Shown in pieces: positions 43,953 to 53,094 of a DNA stretch of 64,000 bases. Origin of the DNA: VAZQ01 sp963712565 (GTDB lineage: Bacteria; Pseudomonadota; Alphaproteobacteria; Rhizobiales; Xanthobacteraceae); contig CAVQIP010000030.1 in NCBI GenBank assembly GCA_963712565.1, forward strand, positions 1 to 64,000. The letters run 5' to 3'. Made by a program: the position numbers and the translations under genes. The notes under the pieces were generated by a model, which had not been told where the DNA came from, did no database searches, and worked only from the letters and a program-made list of their open reading frames with translations. How positions within the stretch are numbered: position 1 is the stretch's first letter; every line of letters begins with the position of its first letter.

Positions 43953-44456
43953 ATGAGCGCAGATCCGGTTGCAGAGCTGCTCAGCGATCCTCGCTTTAGG
44001 GGCAAGCCGATCACGTGGGGAGTCACGTCGGAGGGCTACGATGCCGTCCGGCGCGCTTGGCTGACCCACGTTCATGCCGAAGAGTTCCTGTTCAAGCCGT
44101 TCACGGAGGACGAGTTCAAGACGCAGATGGAGGTCATGCTCAGCGTCTTCACCGATGATTGCGTGATGGAGCTGGTGCCGGCAGGGGCGCGCTGGGACGG
44201 CCGTGCGCAGGCCACGGAGTTCTACCGCATCTTCCTTGGCTCTTTCGAAGGGATGAAGTGGGTTCCGCAGGCGTTGGTCATCGGCCCCCAGGGTGTCCTC
44301 GACGTGGTGAATATGACCGGGAAGCTCGTCAAAAAGTTCGCCGGCCTCGATCAAGTCGGCGCGCAGGTGCACCTGCAATGGGTGATCTACTTCCCTTGGG
44401 TGCCGGATCAAGGAAAGTTCAAAGGCGAAGTGATCTATTCGATCCGCCAATTGTAG
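43953..44456 (+). CDS. NTF2/SnoaL-like domain protein
   Basis: A 167-aa cone-fold protein. The helical start AWLTHVHAEEFLFKPFTEDE leads to VFTDDCVMELVPAGARWDGR, the AQATEFYRIFLGSFEGMKWV helix and VHLQWVIYFPWVPDQGKFKG with EVIYSIRQL, the standard alpha-plus-beta order of SnoaL/NTF2 proteins. Members are small-molecule isomerases, cyclases, dehydratases or binding proteins; no catalytic pair can be named here. ATG 43953 follows GGAAAGGAACCGCGAG. It precedes the end of the convergent MetE-like gene by 36 bases. Confidence 0.78.
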   Translation: MSADPVAELLSDPRFRGKPITWGVTSEGYDAVRRAWLTHVHAEEFLFKPFTEDEFKTQMEVMLSVFTDDCVMELVPAGARWDGRAQATEFYRIFLGSFEGMKWVPQALVIGPQGVLDVVNMTGKLVKKFAGLDQVGAQVHLQWVIYFPWVPDQGKFKGEVIYSIRQL

Positions 44457-44492
44457 AGCAACGACTCGACGTCGCTCGTCCCGTGCTCGTCC

Positions 44493-45543
44493 TCATCCCG
44501 CGAGCTCCCGGCGCACGATGGCCGCGCCGGCGACCATCGCCGCAAGCTTGGCGAACGCCACCACGCGCGGCAGATATTTGAGCCCGCAGTCCGGCGCCAC
44601 GATCAGCCGCTCCGGCGCCACGTAGGGCAGCGCGCGGCGGATGCGCTCGGCGACGAGCGCCGGCGTCTCCACCGCCATGTCGCCGAGATCGAGCACGCCC
44701 AGGATGATCCGCTTGTCCGGCAGCCGCGCCAGGATGGCGCAGTCGAGCTTGGGCTCGGCGGCCTCGATCGAGATCTGGTCGACCTTCGATGCCTGCGAGC
44801 TCGGGCAGAAACGAATAGCCGGACGGCTTGACCTTCACCCGCGCCGCATAGCCGAAGCAGAGGTGGAGCGCGGTGGTGCCGCCCACGCCGTCGACCGCGC
44901 GGTCGATCGCCGGCACGGCGAAGCGCCGCGCTTCCTCGGGGCGCGCCTGCAGGAACGGCTCGTCGAGCTGCACCACGTCGGCGCCGGCGGCGAACAGGTC
45001 CCTGATCTCCTCGTTCAGCGCCGCGGCGCAGGCAAACGCCAGCGCGACCTCATCGCGGTAGTGCTCGTCGTGGAGCTGCTGCGTCATGGTGAACGGGCCG
45101 GGAATGGTGATCTTGATCGGCCGGTCGGTATTGGCGCGCAGGAACGCTACGTCGCGCACCTGCACCGGCTGGCGGCGCCGGATCGGCCCGACCACCCGCG
45201 GCACGATCTGGATGCGACCCGGCGTGCGCGAGGGGATCTGCGCCGGGTGGTCGCTGTCCGTGCCGTCGAGCGCGGTGGCGAACCGGTTGGAGTAGCTCTC
45301 GCGGCGGATCTCGCCGTCGGTGACCACGTCGATGCCGGCGCGCTCCTGGTCGCGGATCGCGAGCAGCGTGGCGTCGTCCTGCGCCTGTTCGAGCCAGGCC
45401 TCCTCGACCCGCCACAGCTCGCGCGCGCGGGCGCGGGGCGGGACGATCTCAACCAGCCGCTGGCGGTCGATCAGCCAGTCGGGCTGCGGATAGCTGCCGA
45501 CCAGCGTCGTCGGCAGCAGGGTATGCGGGGGGCTTTGCGTCAT
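44493..45543 (-). pseudogene. Cobalamin-independent methionine synthase-like protein (MetE C-terminal type), one frameshift
   Basis: From ATG 45543 the protein reads LLPTTLVGSYPQPDWLIDRQ, DEVALAFACAAALNEEIRDL, VVQLDEPFLQARPEEARRFA and TTALHLCFGYAARV, where His and Cys are zinc-ligand candidates. An indel near 44790 is needed to continue from SFLPELAG into IILGVLDLGDMAVETPALVA and ERLIVAPDCGLKYLPR, which carries the third zinc Cys. The corrected length is about 350 residues, typical of the short archaeal/bacterial proteins that lack the MetE N-terminal domain. They transfer methyl groups to a thiol substrate, not always homocysteine. The reading frame is intact on both sides, so a consensus error is likely. 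It diverges from the Bug receptor at 45666. Confidence 0.82.
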
Positions 45544-45665
45544 TCGCGGCCGATGCGGTTTCCTGGTGCGTGGCTCTACCTTATTGTAGGCCGCAAAAGC
45601 GAGACGCCAGAAGACGCCGGTCGTGCGCGATCCGGCGCCACGGCGCGACCGCTGCGGAGGGATGC

Positions 45666-46631
45666 ATGAAACGCCTGGCACTCGCCATTCTGCTCGCCAT
45701 GTCGGCGCTCGCGGGCGGAGCGCTCGCCCAGTCCTTTCCCGAGCGGCCGATCACGCTCATCAACCCCTACGCCGCCGGCGGCCCGGCCGACCTGCTCGCA
45801 CGCACGGTCGCCGAGGGGATGAGCGAGGCGCTCGGCCGTCCGGTCGTGGTCGACAACCGCCCGGGCGCCGGCACCGCGGTCGGCGCCCGCGCCGTCGCGC
45901 AAGCCAAGCCCGACGGCTATACGCTGTTCATCGGCGGCTCGCCGTCGCACGTGATCACGCCCGCGTTGATGAAGGACGCGGGCTACGACGGCATCAAGTC
46001 GTTTGCGCCGATCGCCACCGTCGCCGACGTTCCGAACGTGCTGATCGTGCCGCCGAGCCGCCCCTACGCGAGCGTGCCGGAGCTCGTCGCCGCCGCCCGC
46101 AGCGCGCGCGGCAACATGACCTTCGCCACGGTCGGCGTCGGCAGCATCCCGCAGTTTCTCGGCATCCTCTTGCAGCAGCGCGCCGACGTGAAGCTGATCG
46201 AGGTGCCCTACAAGGGCGGCGCCCCGGCCGCGCTCGATCTCATCGGCGGCCGGGTCGACCTGGCGTTCCTCAACGTGCCGGCGGTGCTCTCGCAGGTGCA
46301 GGGCGGGACGCTGCGCGCGCTCGCCGTCGCCGGCGAAACGCGCGCCAAGGCGCTGCCCGACACGCCGACCATGGCCGAGGCCGGCTACCCTGATTTCGCG
46401 ATGAGCACCTGGTACGGAATCTCGGCGCCGGCCGGAACACCGCGCGAGATCGTCGGCAAGCTTCATGCCGCCATCGCCGGGACGCTGAACACGCCGAAAG
46501 TGCGAGACAAGATCGAATCGCAGGGCGCGCAACTCTTTCTGAAAGATCCCGAGGCGTACGCAGCCTACCTGCAAGCCGACGCCAAGCTCATGCGGGAGCT
46601 GATCAAGCTGGCCAACATGACGCCGAACTGA
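45666..46631 (+). CDS. Bug/TctC-family solute-binding protein
   Basis: A 321-aa receptor with signal MKRLALAILLAMSALAGGAL (cleaved near ALAQS) and core FPERPITLINPYAAGGPADL, LARTVAEGM, VDNRPGAGTAVGARAVAQAK, PDGYTLFIGGSPSHVITPAL and SAPAGTPREIVGKLHAAIAG. GGAGGGATGC gives a good ribosome site for ATG 45666. It stands alone: the divergent MetE-like gene lies upstream and a membrane protein 220 bases downstream. No TctA or TctB membrane subunit is in the window, so it must work with a permease encoded elsewhere. Confidence 0.92.
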   Translation: MKRLALAILLAMSALAGGALAQSFPERPITLINPYAAGGPADLLARTVAEGMSEALGRPVVVDNRPGAGTAVGARAVAQAKPDGYTLFIGGSPSHVITPALMKDAGYDGIKSFAPIATVADVPNVLIVPPSRPYASVPELVAAARSARGNMTFATVGVGSIPQFLGILLQQRADVKLIEVPYKGGAPAALDLIGGRVDLAFLNVPAVLSQVQGGTLRALAVAGETRAKALPDTPTMAEAGYPDFAMSTWYGISAPAGTPREIVGKLHAAIAGTLNTPKVRDKIESQGAQLFLKDPEAYAAYLQADAKLMRELIKLANMTPN

Positions 46632-46744
46632 TCGGATGTGAGACGCCGGCGCGGGCAGGCTCTCGGGGGGCACCTTGCCGCGGATACTTCGCCACGCCTG
46701 TTGCCTGGGTCCCCGACTAAACCAAAAATAGTATTACCATATTA

Positions 46745-46773
46745 TTGCAACCCGCTTGCAGGGGCGGTATCCT
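46745..46773 (+). promoter_or_regulatory. Sigma70-type promoter candidate
   Basis: TTGCAA at 46745-46750, 17 bases, then TATCCT at 46768-46773, within and just after an unusually A/T-rich patch (46718-46750). It lies about 80 bases upstream of ATG 46852. Confidence 0.45.
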
Positions 46774-46851
46774 CGCGCCCATAATGGCCGGCCACGAAGC
46801 TGGGCGCATCGAGCCGCGTGGCTGACGGCGCGTAGTGCTGAGGTGAACGTC

Positions 46852-47880
46852 ATGACCAGCGACGATATTCGCGCCCCGCACGACGACGCGGGCGGCCAGC
46901 CCGCGTCGCCCAAGCCTGGCCCGGGCGGCAATGGTCCGGATCGCCAGCCCACCGGCGATCGCGATGCGGACACCGGCGCACGCGACAAGGAGATCCACGA
47001 TCCGCCCCATCGCGGCGGCACCGACGCCAACGGCCTGAAGATCGAGAACGTGTTCGCGTCGACGCGCCATTTCGTCATCTACGAGGCGGACAATCAGGTC
47101 CGCTATGTCCTGCCCGACGACTACGAGATCGCAAAAGCGTTGCGACGAAAGATCGCCGATCTCGGCGGGCTGCGCGCGAGCATCGAGGATCTGCGGGCCG
47201 AGCCCTCGCTTTCGTCGACCGAGAAGATGCGAGCCGCGCGAGAGATCGCCTGGGCGCTGGCCCAGGCCTTCGAAGACGAGACCTCGCCGCCGTCGGAGAA
47301 GCCGCGGGAGATACTGGAACGGGTCGACGCTCGGCTGCGCAGCCTGGTGAAGAGCCATTATCGCAAGAAATACGTGTTCGCGAACCTGGCGGCGTTCGCC
47401 GTGATCGAGGTCGTTCTGATCGCCATGGCGATCGTCTTTGGGCAGGTATGGAGCCTGCCGGCAAACCTGGCCGCGGTGCACCGCTACGCGGTGTATGGTG
47501 CGTTCGGCGCGCTCGGCGCCTTCGTCTCGGTCATCACCGGCATCCGCTCGATCGACGTCGATATCGACCTCAAGACCTGGGAGCACGTCTTTGCCGGTGC
47601 CACGCGCATCCTGATCGGCGTCATCGGCGCGCTGATCATCGGGCTTGCGCTCGACTCCAAATTCATCGATCCGACGCTCGGCTTCGCCACGGAGCCGGCG
47701 GCCGAGACCGCCGACGGCAGCCTGGAGCGGCGCCTCGCCTTTTATCTCATGTTCACCTTCATCGGCGGATTCAGCGAAAGCCTGGTGCCGAACCTGCTGC
47801 GCCGAGGCGAGCGCGCCGTCGGTGGCACCGAGACGCCCACCACGCCCGACGATCCGATCGTGAAGGGAATGAAGCCCTGA
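46852..47880 (+). CDS. Membrane protein of unknown function
   Basis: A 342-aa protein I do not recognise. The first 55 residues are Gly/Pro/Asp-rich and probably disordered. A soluble region of about 130 residues follows (FVIYEADNQVRYVLPDDYEI, a charged helix with AREIAWALAQAFEDE). It is followed by three hydrophobic segments near residues 180-200, 210-235 (YGAFGALGAFVSVITGIR) and 245-265 (ILIGVIGALIIGLALDSKF), and a short amphipathic segment FYLMFTFIGGFSESLVPNLL near 305. The layout resembles small membrane proteins of uncharacterised Rhizobiales families. ATG 46852 follows GAGGTGAACGTC. It is flanked by a Bug receptor and, convergently, by the nucleotide-sugar dehydrogenase. Confidence 0.75.
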   Translation: MTSDDIRAPHDDAGGQPASPKPGPGGNGPDRQPTGDRDADTGARDKEIHDPPHRGGTDANGLKIENVFASTRHFVIYEADNQVRYVLPDDYEIAKALRRKIADLGGLRASIEDLRAEPSLSSTEKMRAAREIAWALAQAFEDETSPPSEKPREILERVDARLRSLVKSHYRKKYVFANLAAFAVIEVVLIAMAIVFGQVWSLPANLAAVHRYAVYGAFGALGAFVSVITGIRSIDVDIDLKTWEHVFAGATRILIGVIGALIIGLALDSKFIDPTLGFATEPAAETADGSLERRLAFYLMFTFIGGFSESLVPNLLRRGERAVGGTETPTTPDDPIVKGMKP

Positions 47881-47947
47881 GGCTGCGGCGCGCTGTCGCC
47901 CGGCGCCGCGGCATCCGGCACGCCGGCACCGCATCCCGCCGCGGCGC

Positions 47948-49189
47948 TCACGCGACCACGTTCGCCTTCCTGAGAAAACCCCAGACGTCGACCACGGGCT
48001 TGCCGGCGAAATCGAGGTCGCGATAGATCGAATGCGGCGCGCACAGGATCAGGAGATCGCTGCGCGCGATCACCTCGTCGAGGCCGCGCAATTCCGGATC
48101 GCTGGTGACGAACGGATCGGTGGTCAGCACCGCGCCGGCGAGACTCGCGAGCGCCTTCTTGAACTTGTAGCTGAGCGAGGCGCGGGTATCGTCGATCTCC
48201 GCCTTGAACGCCATGCCGAGCAGCCCGACCGTCATGCGCGCGAGATCGTAGCGCTCGCCGAGGTCATGGCAGATGTGGAGCACCAGCCCTTCGTTGACCA
48301 GCATGGCGGCGTTGCCGAGGCTGAACTGGTTCTGCGCAAAGGCGGCGAGCTGCATCGTGTCCTTCATCAGGCACGGGCCTGCCGCCAGCCCGGGCGTGGG
48401 AATGCCGCGCGCGCGCGGATAGTTGCGCTTCATCGCGTCGTAGACCCGCCGGTAATCGAGGCCGGCCGCCTTCGCGATCAGGTAGAACTGGTTCGCGGTC
48501 GCGAACTCGATGTAGCGGTAGGCATTGTTGAACAGCTTGGCCAGTTCGGCTTCGCGCGGCGTCACCACCACGAGCTCGCGGGCGATGGCGGAAAACAGCT
48601 TGCCCGCCTCCGCCTCGGCCGCCGGCGTCGTTCCACTGATGATCTGCGGCGTCTCCTTGAGCTCGGCGATGCCGTGCCCCTGCACGATGCGCTCCGGGCA
48701 GAAGGCGACCTTGAGCGCGCGGTTGTTGCGCTTGAGATGGGCATCGAGCCACTCGGTGGTGCCGGGAAACACGGTGGAGCGCAGCACCAGCAGCTGGCCG
48801 TCGGCGAGATGCGGCAGCAACGCGTCGATGCAGTCCTGAATGACCTTGCGGACGGGGTTGAGGAACTCGTCGATCGGCGTGCCGATGGTGACGATGACGG
48901 GGCCCGGGCGGGAGATCTCCGCCGGCGAGGAGGTAAAAACCAGCCGGTCCTGCTTGAGCGCCCGCGTGAGCAATTCCTCGCCGCCGTATTCGATGAACGG
49001 CAGTCGTCCCGACTGCAACGTCTCGAGCACCTGCCGGTTGGTGTCGTGGACATTGACCCGGTACCCGGCCTCGGCAAAGGCGAGCACCAGCGGAACTCCG
49101 ACATGACCGCCGCCGCCGACGATGGTCAGGTCGGCCGCGTCGAGACGCGCAGATTTCGCTGCTGTCGGCTTGCGACCGGCAAAAGTCAC
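47948..49189 (-). CDS. Nucleotide-sugar dehydrogenase (UDP-ManNAc/UDP-glucose dehydrogenase family)
   Basis: A 413-aa four-electron NAD-dependent dehydrogenase. The Rossmann start is LTIVGGGGHVGVPLVLAFAE. It then has VIVTIGTPIDEF, FCPERIVQGHGIAELKETPQ, the central-domain YRYIEFATANQFYLIAKAAG, the catalytic Cys in GPCLMKDT (residue 273) and the C-terminal VGLLGMAFKAEIDDTRAS with SDLLILCAPH. The PERIVQGHGIAELKE pattern is nearer UDP-N-acetyl-mannosamine dehydrogenase (WecC-like) than Ugd. It makes a uronic-acid nucleotide sugar for polysaccharide. ATG 49189 is used. It lies 334 bases downstream of the methyltransferase gene on the same strand and probably has its own promoter. Confidence 0.88.
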   Translation of the reverse strand: MTFAGRKPTAAKSARLDAADLTIVGGGGHVGVPLVLAFAEAGYRVNVHDTNRQVLETLQSGRLPFIEYGGEELLTRALKQDRLVFTSSPAEISRPGPVIVTIGTPIDEFLNPVRKVIQDCIDALLPHLADGQLLVLRSTVFPGTTEWLDAHLKRNNRALKVAFCPERIVQGHGIAELKETPQIISGTTPAAEAEAGKLFSAIARELVVVTPREAELAKLFNNAYRYIEFATANQFYLIAKAAGLDYRRVYDAMKRNYPRARGIPTPGLAAGPCLMKDTMQLAAFAQNQFSLGNAAMLVNEGLVLHICHDLGERYDLARMTVGLLGMAFKAEIDDTRASLSYKFKKALASLAGAVLTTDPFVTSDPELRGLDEVIARSDLLILCAPHSIYRDLDFAGKPVVDVWGFLRKANVVA

Positions 49190-49523
49190 GGGGGAAAGCT
49201 CTCCGAGGTTCGATGCGCCCGCGCGCGCGGAGTGATAGCCCAGCTCTGCGGATTATACAAAGCCGGGCATCGCGCGGCGGAGCGGCGGGCATGGTCTCGA
49301 CCCCGCTGTTCGCACGCGGAATTTCCGCTCGACTCCGTAACGCGAATCATGTAGCGGTGACGCACACTCCCAAATTGCGAGTCGATCATGGTGCCGGGCA
49401 CCCGTCTCTGCCGGCGGCCGCGCGTAGCCGATCGCTGCTACCGCAGGTGGCAGGCCCGGCGGGCCCCTGTTTCCGGCCTGTTCTTTTACAGGGAAACTAC
49501 ACGCGCACGTTGTGCGACGTCGA
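49190..49523. other. Intergenic region, no gene recognised
   Basis: This stretch of 334 bases separates two minus-strand genes of the nucleotide-sugar set. Open frames on both strands are Arg-rich and unlike known proteins. It presumably holds the end of the upstream operon and the promoter of the dehydrogenase; no clear hairpin or promoter stands out. Confidence 0.6.
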
Positions 49524-50819
49524 TCACAGCTCGTGCGGGACCGGCAACGGCGACACCAGCTTGCCGCGGTAGCCCTTGGCGCGCAGCTTCGGCGCCAGCT
49601 CGTCGGCGATGTGCCAGGAGAAGATGATGGCGCAGTCCGGCTGGTCGGCGAACAGCCGGCTTTCCTCGACCACCGGGATCGACGTCCCCGGCATGCACTT
49701 GCCGATCTTGAGCGAGCCCGCGATCTCGCAGACGTAGTCGATGATGGCGTCATCGAGACCGAGATAATTCACCAGCGTCGAGGCGCGCGACGGCGCGCTG
49801 ATGCCGCAGATGCGCGCGCCCGCCTCCTTGAGGTCGCGGATCATGGCGAGGAGCCTGAGCTTCGACAGCATCACCTGCTCGCGGAAGGTCTTCAGCCGCG
49901 CCAGCATCGCCTCCCCGCGCGGCTCGGCAGCCAGCATCTTGCCGACGCTGTCGTTCACCGGCTGCACGCCCGGGCGCGCGGCATAGACGCGGATCGAGCC
50001 GCCGTGGGTCGGAATCGCCCGCGCGTGGAAGACTTCGAGCCCGTGCATGCGCAGCAGGTTGGCGAGGCTGTTGAGCGAATAGTAGCGCAGGTGCTCGTGA
50101 TAGATGGTGTCGTATTGCAGCCGGTCCAGCAGCCCGATGAGATAGTGCGACTCCGATATGAACACGCCGTCGGGGCCGAGCAGGTCGAGAATGCCTTCGA
50201 CGATGGAATGCACGTCCTCGATATGGGCGAAGCAGTTCGCCGCCGTCACCACGCGCGCGCCACCGTGCTCGCGCTTCACCTCGGCTGCCACCGCCGGGGT
50301 GAAATAGCGCGTCAGTGTCGGGATGCCGCGGCCGGTCGCGATCCGGCCGACCTCGGTCGGCTCGATGCCGAGCACGCGGTGGCCGCCGTGCTTGAAGTTC
50401 GCGAGCAGCGTGCCGTCGTTCGAACCGATATCGATGACGAGGTCTTGCGGCGCGAGCTTGAGCATGGCCGATGCTTCCGCGTACAGCTCGGCGAAATTGT
50501 CGCGCAACAGCTTGGTGGTGCCGCTGGTGTAGGGATATTCGGGCGGGAAGATGATGACGGGATCGACCGCCAGGCCGAGCTGCACCAGATCGCATTTTGC
50601 ACAGTGCAAGAGATTGGTGGGAAACCAGGGCTGCTGCCGCGGCACCTCGCCGATCGCAACCATCTGGTTCACCGGCGGCATGTAGCCGAGCGACAGCACG
50701 TCGGTCAGCGGCGCATGGCCGCAGACCTGGCAGCATTCCACCGGGACGCTGGCTCCGCTGCCGGCGGCGCGGGCGATTTTTGCAGGACGCAACGCCATCT
50801 CCTTCTGCGACCGGCTCAC
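49524..50819 (-). CDS. Sugar C-methyltransferase family protein (class I SAM-dependent)
   Basis: A 431-aa protein with the three-part layout of TcaB9/NovU-type sugar C-methyltransferases. The N-terminal zinc module has CQVCG (about 30-34) and CAKC (about 73-76). The SAM domain shows LVIDIGSNDGTLLANFKHGG, the active-site segment is YHEHLRYYSLNSLANLLRMH, and the C-terminal Rossmann-like domain begins ICGISAPSRASTLVNYL. These enzymes methylate a carbon of a keto-sugar nucleotide. Start GTG 50819 overlaps the epimerase stop (GTGA); ATG 50798 is the alternative, but the AAGGAG before it directly abuts the codon. Together with the epimerase and Gfo/Idh/MocA genes it suggests synthesis of an unusual branched sugar for surface polysaccharide. 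Confidence 0.85.
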   Translation of the reverse strand: MSRSQKEMALRPAKIARAAGSGASVPVECCQVCGHAPLTDVLSLGYMPPVNQMVAIGEVPRQQPWFPTNLLHCAKCDLVQLGLAVDPVIIFPPEYPYTSGTTKLLRDNFAELYAEASAMLKLAPQDLVIDIGSNDGTLLANFKHGGHRVLGIEPTEVGRIATGRGIPTLTRYFTPAVAAEVKREHGGARVVTAANCFAHIEDVHSIVEGILDLLGPDGVFISESHYLIGLLDRLQYDTIYHEHLRYYSLNSLANLLRMHGLEVFHARAIPTHGGSIRVYAARPGVQPVNDSVGKMLAAEPRGEAMLARLKTFREQVMLSKLRLLAMIRDLKEAGARICGISAPSRASTLVNYLGLDDAIIDYVCEIAGSLKIGKCMPGTSIPVVEESRLFADQPDCAIIFSWHIADELAPKLRAKGYRGKLVSPLPVPHEL

Positions 50820-51799
50820 GCCGCCGGCGCCATGCTGTCGTGGGCCCAGTACCATTCGAGCGTCGGGGGCAGCCCTTGGTCGAGCGCCACGCGAGGCCTA
50901 TAGCCGAGCGCGGCCAGTTTCGAAATATCGGGGCACCGGCGCGGCGTGCTGCCCGCGAGCGCCGCCGAGGGCGCGAGCACGATCTCGCGGCCTGCGATCC
51001 TGGCCATGCGGCGGGCAAGATCGGCGATGCTGACCTCTTCCGTGGTGCCGATGTGGTAGATGCCGAGATGCTCGCCCTTCGCGCGCATGACCAGCACGCC
51101 CGCGACCAGGTCGTCGACGTGGCAGAAGCTGCGCGTCTCCGCGCCGCTGCCCTGGATCGGGAACGGCAGCGCGCCGTTCGCATGCTCCGCTATCGCCCGC
51201 TTCAGGCGCACCGCGAATTGCGGAATCACGTGATCGAAGCCCATGTCGGGCCCATAGACGTTGTGCGGCCGAAAGATCAGCACCCGCTCGAAATGCTTGC
51301 GCCCGTGATTGATGACCATCATCTCGCTGATGATCTTGCCGGCGCCGTAGGAGAGGCGCGGATTGAGCGGGTCGGGAACGACGAGCGGCACGCGCTCGTC
51401 GGTCGGCACCTGCGGCGGCGACTGGTAGACCTCCGAGCTCGACGCCAGCACCAGGCGTGCGACCCGCTGCCGCCGGCAGGCGTCGATGACGTTGACGATG
51501 CCCTTGACCCCGACATCGAGCACGAGATCGGGCGCGCTGTAGAAGGTCGCCGTGCCGTTGACGAAGGCGAGGTGATGCACCTCGTCGATGCCGCGCATGG
51601 CGGCATCGACCGCGGCGGCATCGCGGATATCGCCGCTGACGAACTCGATGTCGTGCTCGACCTCCTGCAACCGCCGCAAGGCGCCGCGCGAATTGTCGTC
51701 GAACACGCGCACCGTCTCGCCCGCGCGCAGCAGCGCCTTGACCAGGGCCGAGCCGATGAAGCCGCTGCCGCCGGTCACCAGGATGCGCCGCGCGCTCAC
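50816..51799 (-). CDS. NAD-dependent epimerase/dehydratase
   Basis: An extended SDR of 327 aa. It has ILVTGGSGFIGSALVKALLR at the N-terminus, GDIRDAAAVDAAM, LASSSEVYQSPPQVP with the Ser/Thr position, and YGAGKIISEMM with catalytic Tyr and Lys. Next comes FRPHNVYGPDMGFDHVIPQF, followed by ETRSFCHVDDLVAGVLVMRA, the substrate-binding pattern of nucleotide-sugar epimerases and dehydratases. The start is GTG 51799, overlapping the stop of the oxidoreductase gene (GTGA), and its own stop overlaps the methyltransferase start. The three genes are thus tightly coupled. It probably epimerises or dehydrates the sugar nucleotide methylated by the next gene product. Confidence 0.88.
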   Translation of the reverse strand: MSARRILVTGGSGFIGSALVKALLRAGETVRVFDDNSRGALRRLQEVEHDIEFVSGDIRDAAAVDAAMRGIDEVHHLAFVNGTATFYSAPDLVLDVGVKGIVNVIDACRRQRVARLVLASSSEVYQSPPQVPTDERVPLVVPDPLNPRLSYGAGKIISEMMVINHGRKHFERVLIFRPHNVYGPDMGFDHVIPQFAVRLKRAIAEHANGALPFPIQGSGAETRSFCHVDDLVAGVLVMRAKGEHLGIYHIGTTEEVSIADLARRMARIAGREIVLAPSAALAGSTPRRCPDISKLAALGYRPRVALDQGLPPTLEWYWAHDSMAPAA

Positions 51800-52917
51800 G
51801 GCCGCTGCTCCCCGAACGGCGGCGCGACCTCGATCCAGCGGCCGGACGCGTGCGCGCGCCGGGCGGCGTCGATCAGGCATTGCACGCGATATCCCTCCGC
51901 GAAGCCCGGCGAGGGCGAGCCGCCGCCCTCGCAGGCATCGATGAAGCGACGGACCAGCCGCGACACCGGGGCGACGCGGGGATCGGGAAATTGATCGATG
52001 TCCGCGTCCTCGACGGCAACCCTCTGCAGGCTGGTGTCGCCGCGGCGCGCATGCGTCAGCTCGAAGCCGCGGAAGTAGTCGGTCGTGGGATTGGCCAGAA
52101 CGAGGGTGCCGTCGTCGCCGTAGAATTCGATGCGATGGCCGGAGCCGAGGAAGGACGCGCAGCTCATCTGCAGGCTGCCGCCGGCCTGCGACGCGAAGGC
52201 GAGCGCGAGCGCGATGCTGCTTTCAGCCTCACGGCCGGGCAAGGGGAACACGCGGCCGCCGAGGCCGGTGATCGGGCCGCACAATCGCTCGAGATAGTGA
52301 AAGCAATGACAGACGAAATTGCCGAGCAGACCGCCGCCGCCGTCGCCGCGCGTCTTCCAGCTTTCGAGGCGCAGGCGGGTCGCCTGGTTCTCGACGTTCC
52401 AGGTCACCACCACGTGACGCAATCGTCCGACCCCGCCGCCATCCAATATCGCCTTGGCCCGCCGCCACGACGCCAGTTCGGGAAAGTTGAAGTCGATCAT
52501 CGTGGGCTGCCCGCTCTCGCGCGCGGCGGCGAGCATCGCCTGCGCGCCGGCAAGATCGGCGGCGAGCGGTTTCTCGACGAAGACCGGTTTTCCGAGATCG
52601 AGGGCGCGGCGCGCGATCGCGGGCTGCAGGTCGGGCGGAACCGCGACGGCGACGGCGGCGACCGTGCGGTCGTCCACCAGCGCCCGCCAGTCGCCGAATC
52701 CGCGCGCGACATTCGCCGCGCGCGCCAGCTCGACCGTCCGCGCGGCATCGGTCCCCGCCAGCGCCACCACCTCGCAGCGCCGATCGGCGCGAAATGCCGG
52801 CAGCAGCACGGTCCGTCCGTAATTGCAGCCGACGATCCCTACTCCGATCACGGCGATGTCTCCACGGCGCGCGGCCTCGAGCGCCCTTCCGTCCCACCAC
52901 GAACTCGCTGCACTCAC
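51796..52917 (-). CDS. Gfo/Idh/MocA-family oxidoreductase
   Basis: About 373 aa. The Rossmann motif is IAVIGVGIVGCNYGRTVLLP, and the nicotinamide-side segment has FVEKPLAADLAGAQAML with the conserved E-K-P. The C-terminal beta-sheet domain includes GGGLLGNFVCHCFHYLERLC with the H-x-x-x-Y/H-type substrate residues. The family oxidises or reduces sugar hydroxyls, often on nucleotide sugars. I use GTG 52917 because the Rossmann fold starts 20 residues later; the open frame reaches 53013. It is the first gene of a three-gene operon with GTGA overlaps, so a ketosugar-nucleotide reductase role fits. The 177 bases upstream separate it from the divergent GlcG-like gene. Confidence 0.85.
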   Translation of the reverse strand: MSAASSWWDGRALEAARRGDIAVIGVGIVGCNYGRTVLLPAFRADRRCEVVALAGTDAARTVELARAANVARGFGDWRALVDDRTVAAVAVAVPPDLQPAIARRALDLGKPVFVEKPLAADLAGAQAMLAAARESGQPTMIDFNFPELASWRRAKAILDGGGVGRLRHVVVTWNVENQATRLRLESWKTRGDGGGGLLGNFVCHCFHYLERLCGPITGLGGRVFPLPGREAESSIALALAFASQAGGSLQMSCASFLGSGHRIEFYGDDGTLVLANPTTDYFRGFELTHARRGDTSLQRVAVEDADIDQFPDPRVAPVSRLVRRFIDACEGGGSPSPGFAEGYRVQCLIDAARRAHASGRWIEVAPPFGEQRP

Positions 52918-53094
52918 CCGCGGCGGGCGAGCGGGCACGCCGAGCCGGCCGATCGAGCCTGCAGATACCACATCGGGAACGCTGACGGGAAACCCGATCC
53001 GAGGGCCGTACAAACCCGCCGAAATGAGCTAGGCTTTTCCGGCAGACCGCCAACCGCACCAGAGCGGTCTCGATCGCCAAGGGAGGATTCCGTC

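Noticed and set aside
49213..49572. Plus-strand 119-codon open frame in the gap between dehydrogenase and methyltransferase.
   Set aside because: It overlaps the 3' end of the methyltransferase gene, has no ribosome site and no recognisable sequence.
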